Shown here one piece after another: positions 9,256 through 18,046 of a stretch of 64,000 nt of DNA. The notes under the pieces were generated by a model. The model was not told the DNA's origin, did no database searches, and saw nothing but the letters and a program-made list of their open reading frames with translations. The first letter of the stretch is position 1, and every line of letters begins with the position of its first letter. Origin of the DNA: Magnetospirillum sp. XM-1. Its GTDB lineage: Bacteria; Pseudomonadota; Alphaproteobacteria; Rhodospirillales; Magnetospirillaceae. Made by a program: the position numbers and the translations under genes. Location: the NCBI RefSeq assembly GCF_001511835.1, contig NZ_LN997848.1, positions 1,488,001 to 1,552,000 on the forward strand, written 5' to 3'.

Positions 9256-9264
9256 GAGGTGGGC

Positions 9265-9867
9265 ATGGCCGCGCCCGTCGAGTTTTATTTCGATTTCGCC
9301 TCGCCCTACGGCTTCTTCGCCGCGCAGGAGGTGGACGGGCTGGTCGCTCCCTTCGGCCGCGAGGTGGCGTGGAAGCCGATCATGATCGGCTCGGCCTTCA
9401 AGGCGTCGGGCAACCTGCCGCTGGTCAGCCAGCCCTTGAAGGGCGACTACGCCCGCCATGACTGGGAACGCCTGGCCCGCCTGATGGAGGTGCCCTACCG
9501 TCTGCCCGATCCCTTCCCGGTTCCCGCTTTGCCGCCGTCGCGGGCCTATTGGTGGCTGGAGTCCAGGGACAAGGACCTGGCCAAAAGCTATGCCCGGGCC
9601 GTCTATCTGGCCTATTTCGCCGAGAACATGGACATCTCCAGCCTGGAGGTGGCCTGCGCCCTGGGAGTGCCGCTGGGCGTCGATCCCGACGAGATGGCCG
9701 CCGCCGTCCAGGCTCCGGAATGGAAGGCCCGCCTGAAGGACGAGACCGAGGCGGCCATCGCCAAGGGTGTGTTCGGCTCGCCGTTTTTCATGGTGGACGG
9801 CGAAGGCTTTTGGGGCGCCGACCGACTGTGGATGTTACGGAGGTGGCTGGAAAAGGGTGGCTGGTGA
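9265..9867 (+). CDS. 2-hydroxychromene-2-carboxylate isomerase / kappa-class GST-like (DsbA fold)
   Basis: 200 residues. The thioredoxin-fold N-terminus F-Y-F-D-F-A-S-P-Y places Ser13 where DsbA has its first Cys, typical of HCCA isomerase and kappa GSTs, which use glutathione. The C-terminus has the family G-S-P-F-F-M-V-D-G and F-W-G-A-D-R-L motifs. HCCA isomerase acts in naphthalene degradation, but most chromosomal homologues have unknown substrates. ATG 9265 is preferred to the in-frame GTG at 9259, because AGGAGGTG (9253-9260) sits just upstream of the ATG. Confidence 0.85.
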   Translation: MAAPVEFYFDFASPYGFFAAQEVDGLVAPFGREVAWKPIMIGSAFKASGNLPLVSQPLKGDYARHDWERLARLMEVPYRLPDPFPVPALPPSRAYWWLESRDKDLAKSYARAVYLAYFAENMDISSLEVACALGVPLGVDPDEMAAAVQAPEWKARLKDETEAAIAKGVFGSPFFMVDGEGFWGADRLWMLRRWLEKGGW

Positions 9868-9978
9868 CCTAAATAAGCGCTAAGGCTTTCATCGAAGGTC
9901 GGGGCATACTTACCCCTGATTGCCCCGGGGCGCGCGTAGTGCCATTGTCGCCGCCTTGAATGAACGGAGTACGTTGCG

Positions 9979-10404
9979 TTGCCGCTTATCATCGATCTGA
10001 AGCCGGGCGAGAAGCTCATCATCAATGGCGCGGTGCTGGAAAATGCCAGTTCCAACACCAAGGTGCGGGTGCTGAACGACTGCTCGATCCTGCGTCAGAA
10101 GGAGATCCTGTCGGATTCCGACAGCGTGACGCCTGCATCCCGGGTCTATTTCGCCCTGCAATGCGCCTATATCTTCCCGACCAAGCGCGGCGAGTACCTG
10201 CGCATGTTCAACCACTACCTCGACAGCTATGTCGAGGCCTGCCCCAGCGCCGTCCCCATCAAGGACGAGATCACCGAGGCGGTGGAGGAGGGGCATTACT
10301 ACAAGGCGCTGAAGGCGACCCGCCACCTGCTCGAGCACGAGACCAAGGTGCTCGGTTCGCTGCAGGAAGCCGCCGCCGAGGAAGCCGCCGCCGTCGGGGA
10401 CTGA
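9979..10404 (+). CDS. flbT: FlbT, flagellin post-transcriptional regulator
   Basis: 141 residues. L-K-P-G-E-K-L-I-I-N-G-A-V and P-A-S-R-V-Y-F-A-L-Q match FlbT. In Caulobacter FlbT binds the flagellin mRNA leader and promotes its decay until the hook is complete, in concert with FlaF; a flaF homologue is at 28.8 kb. The start is TTG at 9979 with GGAG about 9 bp upstream; the ATG at 9960 is out of frame. The C-terminus is Ala/Glu-rich. A symmetric terminator separates it from convergent flgL. Confidence 0.9.
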   Translation: MPLIIDLKPGEKLIINGAVLENASSNTKVRVLNDCSILRQKEILSDSDSVTPASRVYFALQCAYIFPTKRGEYLRMFNHYLDSYVEACPSAVPIKDEITEAVEEGHYYKALKATRHLLEHETKVLGSLQEAAAEEAAAVGD

Positions 10405-10454
10405 GCCCCGGCGACGGGCGGTGCCATAAGGCGCGCGGGCCCTTGGGCCTAGCC

Positions 10455-10485
10455 AAACCCGGATGAGACCTGCTCATCCGGGTTT
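10455..10485. terminator. Bidirectional terminator between flbT and flgL
   Basis: A perfect 13-bp stem AAACCCGGATGAG/CTCATCCGGGTTT (10455-10467 with 10473-10485) and a 5-nt loop. It lies between convergent genes and only 4 bp from the flgL stop. The T-runs are short (TTT). Confidence 0.8.
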
Positions 10486-10489
10486 GTGA

Positions 10490-12628
10490 TTACTTCAGAT
10501 ACGTCAGCAAGCTGAGATTGCGGGTCTGGGCCAGCGCCTGGTAGCTGGCCTCCAGCGCCGTCTGGTCGGACAGCAGCTTGGTCACCGCCTCGGTCTGGTC
10601 GACCTGGGCGATGTCGGCCACCCGCTTGGACAGGAAGCCGATGAACTGGTTGTGCTTCTCGTTCTTCAGCGAAATGGTCTTGCGGGTGCCATCGATCAGG
10701 CTGGCCGCCGACTTGATGTCGCCCACCTTCTCGGCGCCGAAGGGCGGCGTGCCGGCCGCCGGTGATTCGATGGCGTCGTTGATCAGGAAAAGCGCCTGGC
10801 TGATGCGCTCCTGGTGGGATTCCAGCCCGCCGGCGGTGCCGAACTGGCCCTGGGCGATCAGGCCCAGCGCCCGGATGGCCTTCTCGAAGGCGGGGTCCGA
10901 GGCGTAGATGCCCACATTCACCGTGCGGTCGTTGTCCACGCGATGCTGCAACTGCAGGGTGTCTCCCTTGTACCAGCTGCTGGAATCGATCTTGGCGTTG
11001 GTCGACAGGGTCTCGTCGGTCAGGCTGACGCTGGCGATCTCGAGATAGCCGCCGGCATTGTCCACCACCTTGTAGACGCCGTCGTTGACGCCGGTGGTGC
11101 CCTTCATGGTGATGATGGTGCCGTTGGGCGGATAGAGATTGCCGCCGTCATCCTTGAAGCCGTTGGCGTTGGACGAGGTGATGCGCTCGCCCAGCGTGCC
11201 GCTGGAGGCGAAGTCCAGCGAGCCGAAATGGTTGGAATTGCGCGTCACCGTGGTCGCGGTGTTGGGGTCGTAGAACGTCATGGTGAAGTCGCTGCGCCCG
11301 GTCTGGGGCAGCAGCTGGGACACCCGCGCCCCTTCCGGATTGAGCACGAAGGACACCGAGGTGGCGGTGGCGTCGCTCACCGTGAAGGAGCCGTTGTGGC
11401 TGGCGGTGCCGCCCAGCGAGAGCTGGTCGCCGATATTGACGCCGGCGAAGTCCACCGTCGCGCCGGCGGCGGCGGTCAGGGTCACCGTGGTCAGGCCGGT
11501 GGCCGCCGAGGTGGTGGTGGTGAAGTTCAGCGTGCCGGCGGTGGTCGGGCTGGCCGGGGCGACGCCGTTGATGCCGAACTTGAGGCTGGTCGAGGCCACC
11601 GCTTCTTCCTTGGCCGGGTCGAAATTGGTCTTGAAGTTGACCACGCCGTTCTTGTTGCTGACGACCTCGTAGGCGCCCTCGTATCCGGTGGTCGCCGCGC
11701 CGTTGGTCAGCTGCGGGCCGATGGTGAACTTGGTGCCCACGGTCAGGCCGGCCAGGGAGCCGGCGGTGTTGGCAGTCATGTTCATGGTGCCGTCGGGGGC
11801 GAAGGTGAAGTTCAGCTGCGAGGTGGCGGTGTCCAGGATGGTGCTGGGGGTGGTGCCGTAGCTGAGGACGTTGGTGGTGGTGCTGCCCTCGGCCAGCGGA
11901 TTGCCGGCCACGTCGCACATGGCCTTGGACTTGACGGTGAAGTCGCCGTTGTTGGCGGGCGTGGCGGTGCTGTCCGAGACGGTGATGCGCGAGCCCGAGT
12001 AGACCGCCTTGAAGGCGTCCGAGCGCGCCGGGATGATCACCCCGCTGCTGGCCTTGAAGCTCATGGCGGTGGCTTCGATGTTGGTGATGGACAGGTCCTG
12101 GAGGTCGGCGTTGCGCGTGGTGGAGAAGGTGTTGATCGAGCCGTCGTAGAGGGACTGGAAGTCGGTCAGGGTGGCGGCGGGAATCTCGACCGGAACGTTG
12201 CTCACCCGGCCGCCCGAGAACAGGTACTGGCCGTTGACGTTGGTGGCCAGGTCGGCCTGCAGGCTTTGCAGCGCCTCGAAGGCGGTCTTCTGGATGCCCT
12301 TGATGTTCAGCTCGCTCTTGGGGTTGTTCTGGCGGAACGAAACGAGCGAGTCGCGGAACACCGTCAGCGTCTTCTTCATCCCGGAAATGGCGGTGGTGGC
12401 CGCTTCCAGCTTGGTGCTCCACACGTCGTTGTTGTCGATGAAGCGCTTGGCGATGGCCTGCTCGTTCTCGAAATTGATGACCGTGTTGGCGCCCGAGGCG
12501 ATGCCGTCGTACGACTGCGACTTCAGCTTGGTGGTCACCTGAATCTGCTCGGACTGAATCCGGGTCTGGATATCGAGGATCCGGTTGACGTAGGCGGTAT
12601 TGGCGCCAAGCGTGCCGATGCGGGTCAT
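10490..12628 (-). CDS. flgL: FlgL, hook-filament junction protein (HAP3)
   Basis: 712 residues, about twice the E. coli length. The flagellin-like N-terminal helix (R-I-G-T-L-G-A-N-T-A-Y-V-N-R-I, then Q-T-R-I-Q-S-E-Q) and the C-terminal helix ending L-A-Q-T-R-N-L-S-L-L-T-Y-L-K form the conserved D0/D1 core. Residues about 190-560 are a Thr/Ala/Gly-rich surface insertion. FlgL joins the hook to the filament and is exported by the flagellar type III system. Last gene of the flgI-flgL run; it starts 12 bp after the flgK stop. Confidence 0.92.
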   Translation of the reverse strand: MTRIGTLGANTAYVNRILDIQTRIQSEQIQVTTKLKSQSYDGIASGANTVINFENEQAIAKRFIDNNDVWSTKLEAATTAISGMKKTLTVFRDSLVSFRQNNPKSELNIKGIQKTAFEALQSLQADLATNVNGQYLFSGGRVSNVPVEIPAATLTDFQSLYDGSINTFSTTRNADLQDLSITNIEATAMSFKASSGVIIPARSDAFKAVYSGSRITVSDSTATPANNGDFTVKSKAMCDVAGNPLAEGSTTTNVLSYGTTPSTILDTATSQLNFTFAPDGTMNMTANTAGSLAGLTVGTKFTIGPQLTNGAATTGYEGAYEVVSNKNGVVNFKTNFDPAKEEAVASTSLKFGINGVAPASPTTAGTLNFTTTTSAATGLTTVTLTAAAGATVDFAGVNIGDQLSLGGTASHNGSFTVSDATATSVSFVLNPEGARVSQLLPQTGRSDFTMTFYDPNTATTVTRNSNHFGSLDFASSGTLGERITSSNANGFKDDGGNLYPPNGTIITMKGTTGVNDGVYKVVDNAGGYLEIASVSLTDETLSTNAKIDSSSWYKGDTLQLQHRVDNDRTVNVGIYASDPAFEKAIRALGLIAQGQFGTAGGLESHQERISQALFLINDAIESPAAGTPPFGAEKVGDIKSAASLIDGTRKTISLKNEKHNQFIGFLSKRVADIAQVDQTEAVTKLLSDQTALEASYQALAQTRNLSLLTYLK

Positions 12629-12640
12629 GATCGGCCTCCC

Positions 12641-15217
12641 TTACTTCACGATATTGACGAGGGTATCCAGCATTTCCTGCAGCGTCGAGATTACCTTGGC
12701 CGACGCCGAATAGGCCTGCTGGAAGTTGATCATGTTGGCGACCTCTTCGTCCAGGTTCACGCCGCTGGTCGAGGCGTACTGGGTGTTGAGAGCCTGGCCC
12801 AGCGTGGTCTGGTAGTCCAGCCGGTCCTTGGAATGGGCCGCGTCGGTGGACACCTGGGCGATGGAGGCGGCGGCGTGCTCGGCGAAACTGTAGCTGCCGG
12901 CATAGAGGCTGCCCGCCGTCGACATCTGGGTCTTCGTGGACATGGCGCCGCCCATGGCCAGGGCGGTGGTGTTGTCGCCCTCGGACAGGAAATATTTGCC
13001 GAGATCGGAATTGTACTGCATGGCGCCGCGGCTGACCTTGGCCGGCGAGCCCTGGATGTCGGCGCGCACGTCGATGACGCCCGACTTGCGGGTCGAGGCG
13101 GTGTGCATGCCCAGTTCGGTGATGAAGCTGCCGGCCGGCGTCAGATTGTCGGGTGTGGCGCCCAGGAACAGCTCGCGATCCGAGGTCTGGCGGATGCGCA
13201 GGCGATAGCCCGAGCCTTCCGGGATCACCGAGGCTTCCACCAGCTGGGACTGCTGAAATCCCAGATAGGACTTCATGTCGGAGGACCCCATGGTGCCGCC
13301 GACCACGCTGATGTCCAGCGGTACGCCCCGGTTGTCCCAGACGCGAAGGCGGTAGGCGTTGGGGCCTTCCTGGACGGCCGCGGCCTGGGCGGAGCTGCTC
13401 TGCGCGTTGATGGCGTCGGCGATGTCCTTGAGCGTCATGTTTCCCGCCGCCAGCGAGATATGGGCCACCGCGCCGTTGGCATCGCTGATGTTGATGCTGG
13501 TCGATGATGTGGTGGTCAGGGATGAGCTGGACAGGATGGCCGATTCGTTAGTCTGGGTCTGGGCGTTGATCTTCTTGGCGATGTCGTAAAGCGACGAGCC
13601 GGCCGCCATGCTGATGGTGTTGCCGATCTTGCCGGTGGGGTCCAGCAGGTTGAAGCTGCGCGCCGTGGACAGGGTGAAGTCCTTGGCGACCACGTCGGAA
13701 TCGACGATGGAGTCAGGCACCTTGCTGGTGAAAAAATCGTTCAGCCCGAAGAAATTGGCGAAGCCCGTCACCTGCTTGTCGGCCTTGTTGTCCCCGTCCA
13801 CGTCGAAATTGATGCGGGCGTCGGTGGTGCCCGATCCGGCGGCGGTGGCCTTCTGGTCGCGGAACGCCAGCGTCACCGACGGGACGCCGGTGTCGAGCAC
13901 GAAGGTGCCGGTGTCGATCGAGGCGGTGGCCGAGCTCATCACGTTGCCCTGATAGCTCTGCTGGCGCATCCAGCTTTGGATCTTGGCCGCCACGTCGGTC
14001 ATCTTGACGCCCAGCGTGGTGGCGGAATCGGACATGTCCAGCGCGGTGGCGTTGCCGGCGGCGTCGGTATAGCTCGTGCTGCTCATGATGGCGCGCACGG
14101 TGGTGGCGGCCACCTGGTTGCCCTGGGTGTCGAACAGGGCGATGGTGGTGTCGTCGTTGCCGGAATACCAGATGTTCTGCGGGTTCGATCCGTTCAGCGC
14201 CGGGTTGTTGGGGTCCACCAGCTGGCGGGTGCCCACCATCTTGGAATTCTGGGTGGGGAAGATGGTGCCGCGGTTGTGGACCTGGTTGACCGTCTCCTTC
14301 AGCTTGGCGGCCACCTCGTCCATCTGGGCCTGAAGGTTGGGGATGACGGTGTCGCGCAGATCGAGCAGGGCGCGCAGTTGGCCGTCATTGATGTCCTCGC
14401 CGATATCGGTGGCGTCGCTGGTGCTGACGGTCAGCTTGTTGAAATTGCCGCCGGCCGCCGTCATCCAGGAATCGGTGATGGTGGTCGCCACGTGGCGGAG
14501 GGTGGCGGGTCCCTTGTCCACCAGGGTCTTGCCCGTCTTGGTGAACACGCCCACCGAACCGTCGCCGCGTTCGAAATACTGGATGTCCATGTACTTGGAC
14601 AGGGTGGTCAGCGCGTTGTCGCGCTTGTCCTGAAGGTCGCCGATGTCGCCGCCGATGGCGTTGTTGCGGACGATCTTCTGGTTGAGGTCGAAAATGTCCT
14701 CCAGCTGCTTGTTGACCTGCTCCGTGGTGTCGGCGACGGCCCGGTCGGCTTCCAGGCGCAGGTTCTGCATGTGGTAGGTCATCTCGTTGAACTGGTCGGT
14801 CATGTCCTTGGCGGTCTGGACGGTCGCCGACTGGAAGGCCGGCGTGTTGACCTGGGTGGCCAGGGTCTCGAACGAGGACTGCATCTGCTGGATCTGGTGC
14901 GAGATGGAGGTGGAGCTGCCCACCGTGCCGAAAAGGTCCTCGAGGCGGGGATAATAGGTCTGCGTGATGTCCAGCGCGCCCTGGGTCGAGGTCTGGCGGC
15001 GGATGTCGCGCATCAGCCCCTCGTCGACGTTGCGGGTCAGCGCGCCTTGCTGCACGCCGGCGCCGATGCCGTTGACCACCCGGGATTCCGGGGTCATCTG
15101 CTTGCGGACATAGCCCTTGGTGTTGACGTTGACCACGTTCTGGGAAATGACGTCCAGGGCCTTCTGGTTGGTCAGAAGTCCGGAAAGCGCCGAATTGAGT
15201 CCGAGGGTCAGCGACAT
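12641..15217 (-). CDS. flgK: FlgK, hook-associated protein 1 (HAP1)
   Basis: 858 residues (547 in E. coli). The N-terminus L-N-S-A-L-S-G-L-L-T-N-Q-K-A-L-D-V-I-S and the C-terminus G-V-N-L-D-E-E-V-A-N-M-I-N-F-Q-Q-A-Y are the hallmark rod/hook-type ends. The centre (about 330-700) is an extended variable region. It forms the first hook-filament junction ring. It is preceded 26 bp upstream by an FlgN-like chaperone gene, the usual FlgK/FlgL chaperone arrangement. Confidence 0.95.
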   Translation of the reverse strand: MSLTLGLNSALSGLLTNQKALDVISQNVVNVNTKGYVRKQMTPESRVVNGIGAGVQQGALTRNVDEGLMRDIRRQTSTQGALDITQTYYPRLEDLFGTVGSSTSISHQIQQMQSSFETLATQVNTPAFQSATVQTAKDMTDQFNEMTYHMQNLRLEADRAVADTTEQVNKQLEDIFDLNQKIVRNNAIGGDIGDLQDKRDNALTTLSKYMDIQYFERGDGSVGVFTKTGKTLVDKGPATLRHVATTITDSWMTAAGGNFNKLTVSTSDATDIGEDINDGQLRALLDLRDTVIPNLQAQMDEVAAKLKETVNQVHNRGTIFPTQNSKMVGTRQLVDPNNPALNGSNPQNIWYSGNDDTTIALFDTQGNQVAATTVRAIMSSTSYTDAAGNATALDMSDSATTLGVKMTDVAAKIQSWMRQQSYQGNVMSSATASIDTGTFVLDTGVPSVTLAFRDQKATAAGSGTTDARINFDVDGDNKADKQVTGFANFFGLNDFFTSKVPDSIVDSDVVAKDFTLSTARSFNLLDPTGKIGNTISMAAGSSLYDIAKKINAQTQTNESAILSSSSLTTTSSTSINISDANGAVAHISLAAGNMTLKDIADAINAQSSSAQAAAVQEGPNAYRLRVWDNRGVPLDISVVGGTMGSSDMKSYLGFQQSQLVEASVIPEGSGYRLRIRQTSDRELFLGATPDNLTPAGSFITELGMHTASTRKSGVIDVRADIQGSPAKVSRGAMQYNSDLGKYFLSEGDNTTALAMGGAMSTKTQMSTAGSLYAGSYSFAEHAAASIAQVSTDAAHSKDRLDYQTTLGQALNTQYASTSGVNLDEEVANMINFQQAYSASAKVISTLQEMLDTLVNIVK

Positions 15218-15243
15218 GATTTATCTTCCCCGCCGTTCTGGCG

Positions 15244-15744
15244 TCAAAGGGCCTTATTGAAGGACAGCGAGCCGCCCGTGCCGGCGGAGGCGTCGAAGAT
15301 GCCGGCCCGGCCGTAGGCGGTGGTGCTGGTGACGTTCTTCTTGGCGGCGTCGACCATGATGTCCATCACCCGCTGGTAGGCCTCCATCTCGGCCTTGAGG
15401 CGCCGGGCGTTGGTCTCCACCAGTTCGTTGAGGCGCGTGCCGACGGCCACCAGCATCTCGCGCCGGTCGTCGTCGAGCAGGCGGGCCAGGTCGGGCTCGT
15501 CCATCAGGGGCTGGACCGACTGTTCATAGAGCCGGGCCAGCGCCGCCTTGTTGTCGGCCAGCAGGCGCACCGTCTCGGGGTCGTGGGAGAGCAGGGCGTC
15601 ATTCTCGACGTCGAGCAGGTCGCACAGATTGGTGCAGGCGAACAGCAGGTCGTCGTACCAGAACAGCTCGGCCTCGGCCTGGGCCGCCCGCAATTCGTCG
15701 TCGTCGAGAAGGTCGTGGTCGTGAAGTTCGCGGTCGTCGTTCAT
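15244..15744 (-). CDS. FlgN-like flagellar export chaperone
   Basis: 166 residues, mainly helical, with an acidic N-terminus (about 14 Asp/Glu in the first 30). It has no strong motif. The helical pattern, length and position between flgJ and flgK point to an FlgN-type chaperone holding FlgK/FlgL before export. The C-terminal 30 residues (T-A-Y-G-R-A-G-I-F-D) are a flexible tail. It begins 1 bp after the flgJ stop. The call rests largely on context. Confidence 0.6.
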   Translation of the reverse strand: MNDDRELHDHDLLDDDELRAAQAEAELFWYDDLLFACTNLCDLLDVENDALLSHDPETVRLLADNKAALARLYEQSVQPLMDEPDLARLLDDDRREMLVAVGTRLNELVETNARRLKAEMEAYQRVMDIMVDAAKKNVTSTTAYGRAGIFDASAGTGGSLSFNKAL

Positions 15745-15745
15745 G

Positions 15746-16069
15746 TCACTGCACCTCCTGGTGGCTCAGCAGCATTTTCTGGACGGCGGCGCCGATCCCG
15801 ATGCCATTGCCTTTGTTGGCGACCATCTTGCCGTACTCGTCGATCAGCAGGGACCGGAACATCTGTTCGCCGCTGCCGCCGCCGAAGACGCCGTCGGTCT
15901 TGATGCCCTCGAACATGTGGGTGAGCATCTGGCTCATGTACATGGCCTCGAACTGACGTCCGGCCTTGGCGGCCCGCGCCGTGTCGGTGGCGCCGGCCTT
16001 GGGCATCTTGACGCCGGGCAGGCCGGTGTCGGTGTAGGGCGTGGCGGCCAGGGAGGGAAGAACGCTCAT
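15746..16069 (-). CDS. flgJ: FlgJ-type rod-binding protein, muramidase domain absent
   Basis: 107 residues. Only the rod-binding N-terminal domain is present: F-E-A-M-Y-M-S-Q-M-L followed by G-G-G-S-G-E-Q-M-F-R-S-L-L-I-D-E-Y-G-K. The C-terminal peptidoglycan hydrolase of enterobacterial FlgJ is missing, as in most alphaproteobacteria, where a separate enzyme opens the wall. ATG 16069 overlaps the flgI stop (TGATG); a GTG one codon upstream is an alternative. Confidence 0.88.
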   Translation of the reverse strand: MSVLPSLAATPYTDTGLPGVKMPKAGATDTARAAKAGRQFEAMYMSQMLTHMFEGIKTDGVFGGGSGEQMFRSLLIDEYGKMVANKGNGIGIGAAVQKMLLSHQEVQ

Positions 16070-17247
16070 CACAGCACCTCCAGCTCGGCCTGCAGCGCGC
16101 CCGCCGCCTTGATGGCCTGAAGAATGGTAATCAGGTCGCGCGGGCCGATGCCGAGGCTGTTCAGGCCCTCGACCAGCTCCTGCAGGGTGACGCGGTGGGC
16201 GACCACGGCCAGCTTGTTGCCGGCGCCCTCGTCCACCTGGATGTCGGTGCGCTGCACGGTGGTGGTGGTGCCGGTGTCCGAGAACGGCGAGGGTTGCGAC
16301 ACCTGCGGCGTCTCGGTGATGCGGATGGTCAGCTGGCCCTGGGCGATGGCCACCGTGCTGATGCGCACGTTCTCGCCCATGACGATGGTGCCGGAGACCT
16401 CGTCGATCACCACGCGGGCCACCTGGTCGGGCTCGACGCGCAATTGCTCGACGTCGGTGAGCAGGCCGACCACGTTGCCGCGATAGCCGGGGGGAACGAC
16501 CACCTGCACCGTGCCGGGATCGACGGGCCGCGCCATGTCGCCGCCCAGGTAGGAATTGATCGCCTGGGCGACGCGGCGCGAGGTGGTGAAGTCGGGGTTG
16601 CGCAAGCTGACCTTGACGGATTCCAGGTGCGACATCTCGAAGGGCAACTCGCGCTCGACGATGGCGCCGTTGGCGATGCGTCCGGCGGTGGGCACGCCCT
16701 TGGTCACCGACGAGCCCGAAGCGCCCGAGGCGGTGAAGCCGCCGGTCGCCACCTGGCCCTGGCCCACGGCGTAGACCTCGCCGTCGGCGCCGATCAGGGG
16801 CGTGACCAGAAGCGTGCCGCCGCGCAAATCCTTGGCGTCGCCCATGGCCGAGACGTTGATGTCGATACGGGTGCCCTGGCGCGAGAAGGGGGGCAGGGTG
16901 GCGGTGATCATCACCGCCGCCACGTTCTTCGGCGTGAGCTGGGAGCTGATGGCGCCGGTCTTGTCGCGGATGTTGACGCCGAGCCGCTCCAGCATGCCGG
17001 TCAGGCTTTCCTTGGTGAAGGGCGCGTTGGTGAGCGAGTCGCCGGTGCTGTTGAGGCCGACCACCAGGCCGTAGCCCACCAGCATGTTGTCGCGCACGCC
17101 TTCGAAATCGGCGATGTCCTTGATGCGGGACGCCCCGAAGGCCTCGACCGGCATCATCCCCAGCGTCGCGGCCAGCAGCGAGGCGGCCAGCAACAGGGCG
17201 CGGATCGGTTCGGCGGCGAAAAGGGCTCGGCGGGCATTGCTTTTCAT
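16069..17247 (-). CDS. flgI: FlgI, flagellar P-ring protein
   Basis: 392 residues. Periplasmic P-ring subunit that acts as a bushing for the rod in peptidoglycan. A signal peptide covers about residues 1-45 (basic start, hydrophobic A-L-L-L-A-A-S-L-L-A-A). R-I-K-D-I-A-D-F-E-G-V-R-D-N and L-V-G-Y-G-L-V-V-G-L-N mark the mature start, and the C-terminus L-Q-A-I-K-A-A-G-A-L-Q-A-E-L is typical. The frame is open to 17334, but ATG 17247 gives a proper signal peptide and fits the promoter at 17296-17312. Confidence 0.96.
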   Translation of the reverse strand: MKSNARRALFAAEPIRALLLAASLLAATLGMMPVEAFGASRIKDIADFEGVRDNMLVGYGLVVGLNSTGDSLTNAPFTKESLTGMLERLGVNIRDKTGAISSQLTPKNVAAVMITATLPPFSRQGTRIDINVSAMGDAKDLRGGTLLVTPLIGADGEVYAVGQGQVATGGFTASGASGSSVTKGVPTAGRIANGAIVERELPFEMSHLESVKVSLRNPDFTTSRRVAQAINSYLGGDMARPVDPGTVQVVVPPGYRGNVVGLLTDVEQLRVEPDQVARVVIDEVSGTIVMGENVRISTVAIAQGQLTIRITETPQVSQPSPFSDTGTTTTVQRTDIQVDEGAGNKLAVVAHRVTLQELVEGLNSLGIGPRDLITILQAIKAAGALQAELEVL

Positions 17248-17295
17248 GACGGTCTCATCCCAGCAGACGGAACATGGGTCTGGCAGGCATGCTCT

Positions 17296-17312
17296 TGCGA
17301 AACCCGTGCCAA
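17296..17312 (-). promoter_or_regulatory. Sigma-54 promoter for the flgI operon
   Basis: The minus strand reads TTGGCACGGGTTTCGCA. The -24 element TTGGCACG is a perfect consensus match, and the -12 element TCGCA has one mismatch to TTGCA at correct spacing. The predicted start site is near 17285, about 38 nt before the flgI ATG. Middle/late flagellar operons of Caulobacter, including flgI, use sigma-54 with FlbD. Confidence 0.75.
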
Positions 17313-17485
17313 GAGGAAACATGGGGAATATCAATGTGTTGCCTTTTGTTGTTACGGGCGGGTGGCGGTTTTGGCCGGGCAGTTACGGCCCTTCAGCCCG
17401 GCAAAACCTGCCCAGTTGACCCGAAGCGCCGGCTCTGGCGAAATAACGCCTGTCGCAGTCCGGCCCAACCGGGTAGAATCAGGAC

Positions 17486-17917
17486 ATGAAGATTTCAGGC
17501 GTGGGCTCCAAGGGTGCCGTTTCCGGCACCAAGAAGTCCGAAGGTACAGGCGCCAAGGGCGAGTTCAGGAAGGCTCTCATCGAATCCATGGATTCGATGG
17601 AGGAGGCGCATGCCGTCGAGGCGCCGGTCGGCATCACCGGCATCGACGCCCTTCTGGTGGTGCAGCAGGTGGACAATTCCGTCGAGCGCGAGGCGCGGCG
17701 CCGTCTGGTCCGCCGCGGCGAGGAGCTGCTGGACGGGCTGGAGGAACTGCGCCACGGCCTGCTGATGGGCGAGATCCCCACCAGCCGCATGATGAATCTG
17801 GCCCAGAACGTGCGGATGCGCCGCGAAAACTGTGCCGATCCGCGCCTTGCCGCCATCCTCGACGAGATCGAGCTGCGCGTCGAAGTCGAGCTGGCCAAGC
17901 TGTCGTCGCGCGGCTGA
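17486..17917 (+). CDS. fliX: FliX, flagellar assembly regulator
   Basis: 143 residues. The central I-D-A-L-L-V-V-Q-Q-V-D and the C-terminal D-E-I-E-L-R-V-E-V-E-L-A-K-L match the FliX family. In Caulobacter FliX senses completion of early flagellar structures and controls the sigma-54 activator FlbD. It is divergent from flgI across 238 bp, the same arrangement as in Caulobacter. The N-terminal 25 residues are Gly/Lys/Ser-rich and disordered. Confidence 0.9.
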   Translation: MKISGVGSKGAVSGTKKSEGTGAKGEFRKALIESMDSMEEAHAVEAPVGITGIDALLVVQQVDNSVEREARRRLVRRGEELLDGLEELRHGLLMGEIPTSRMMNLAQNVRMRRENCADPRLAAILDEIELRVEVELAKLSSRG

Positions 17918-18046
17918 TTTTCCTGTCACGAAACGAATTTACCCGTCCGAGGGGGCGCCGTGATGCAAGACGGCGCTTGCGGGGGTGCGCCCCGATCCAT
18001 ATATTGCGCTGCGACTTGAACCCCGAGCAGGATTCGAGGGAACCTT

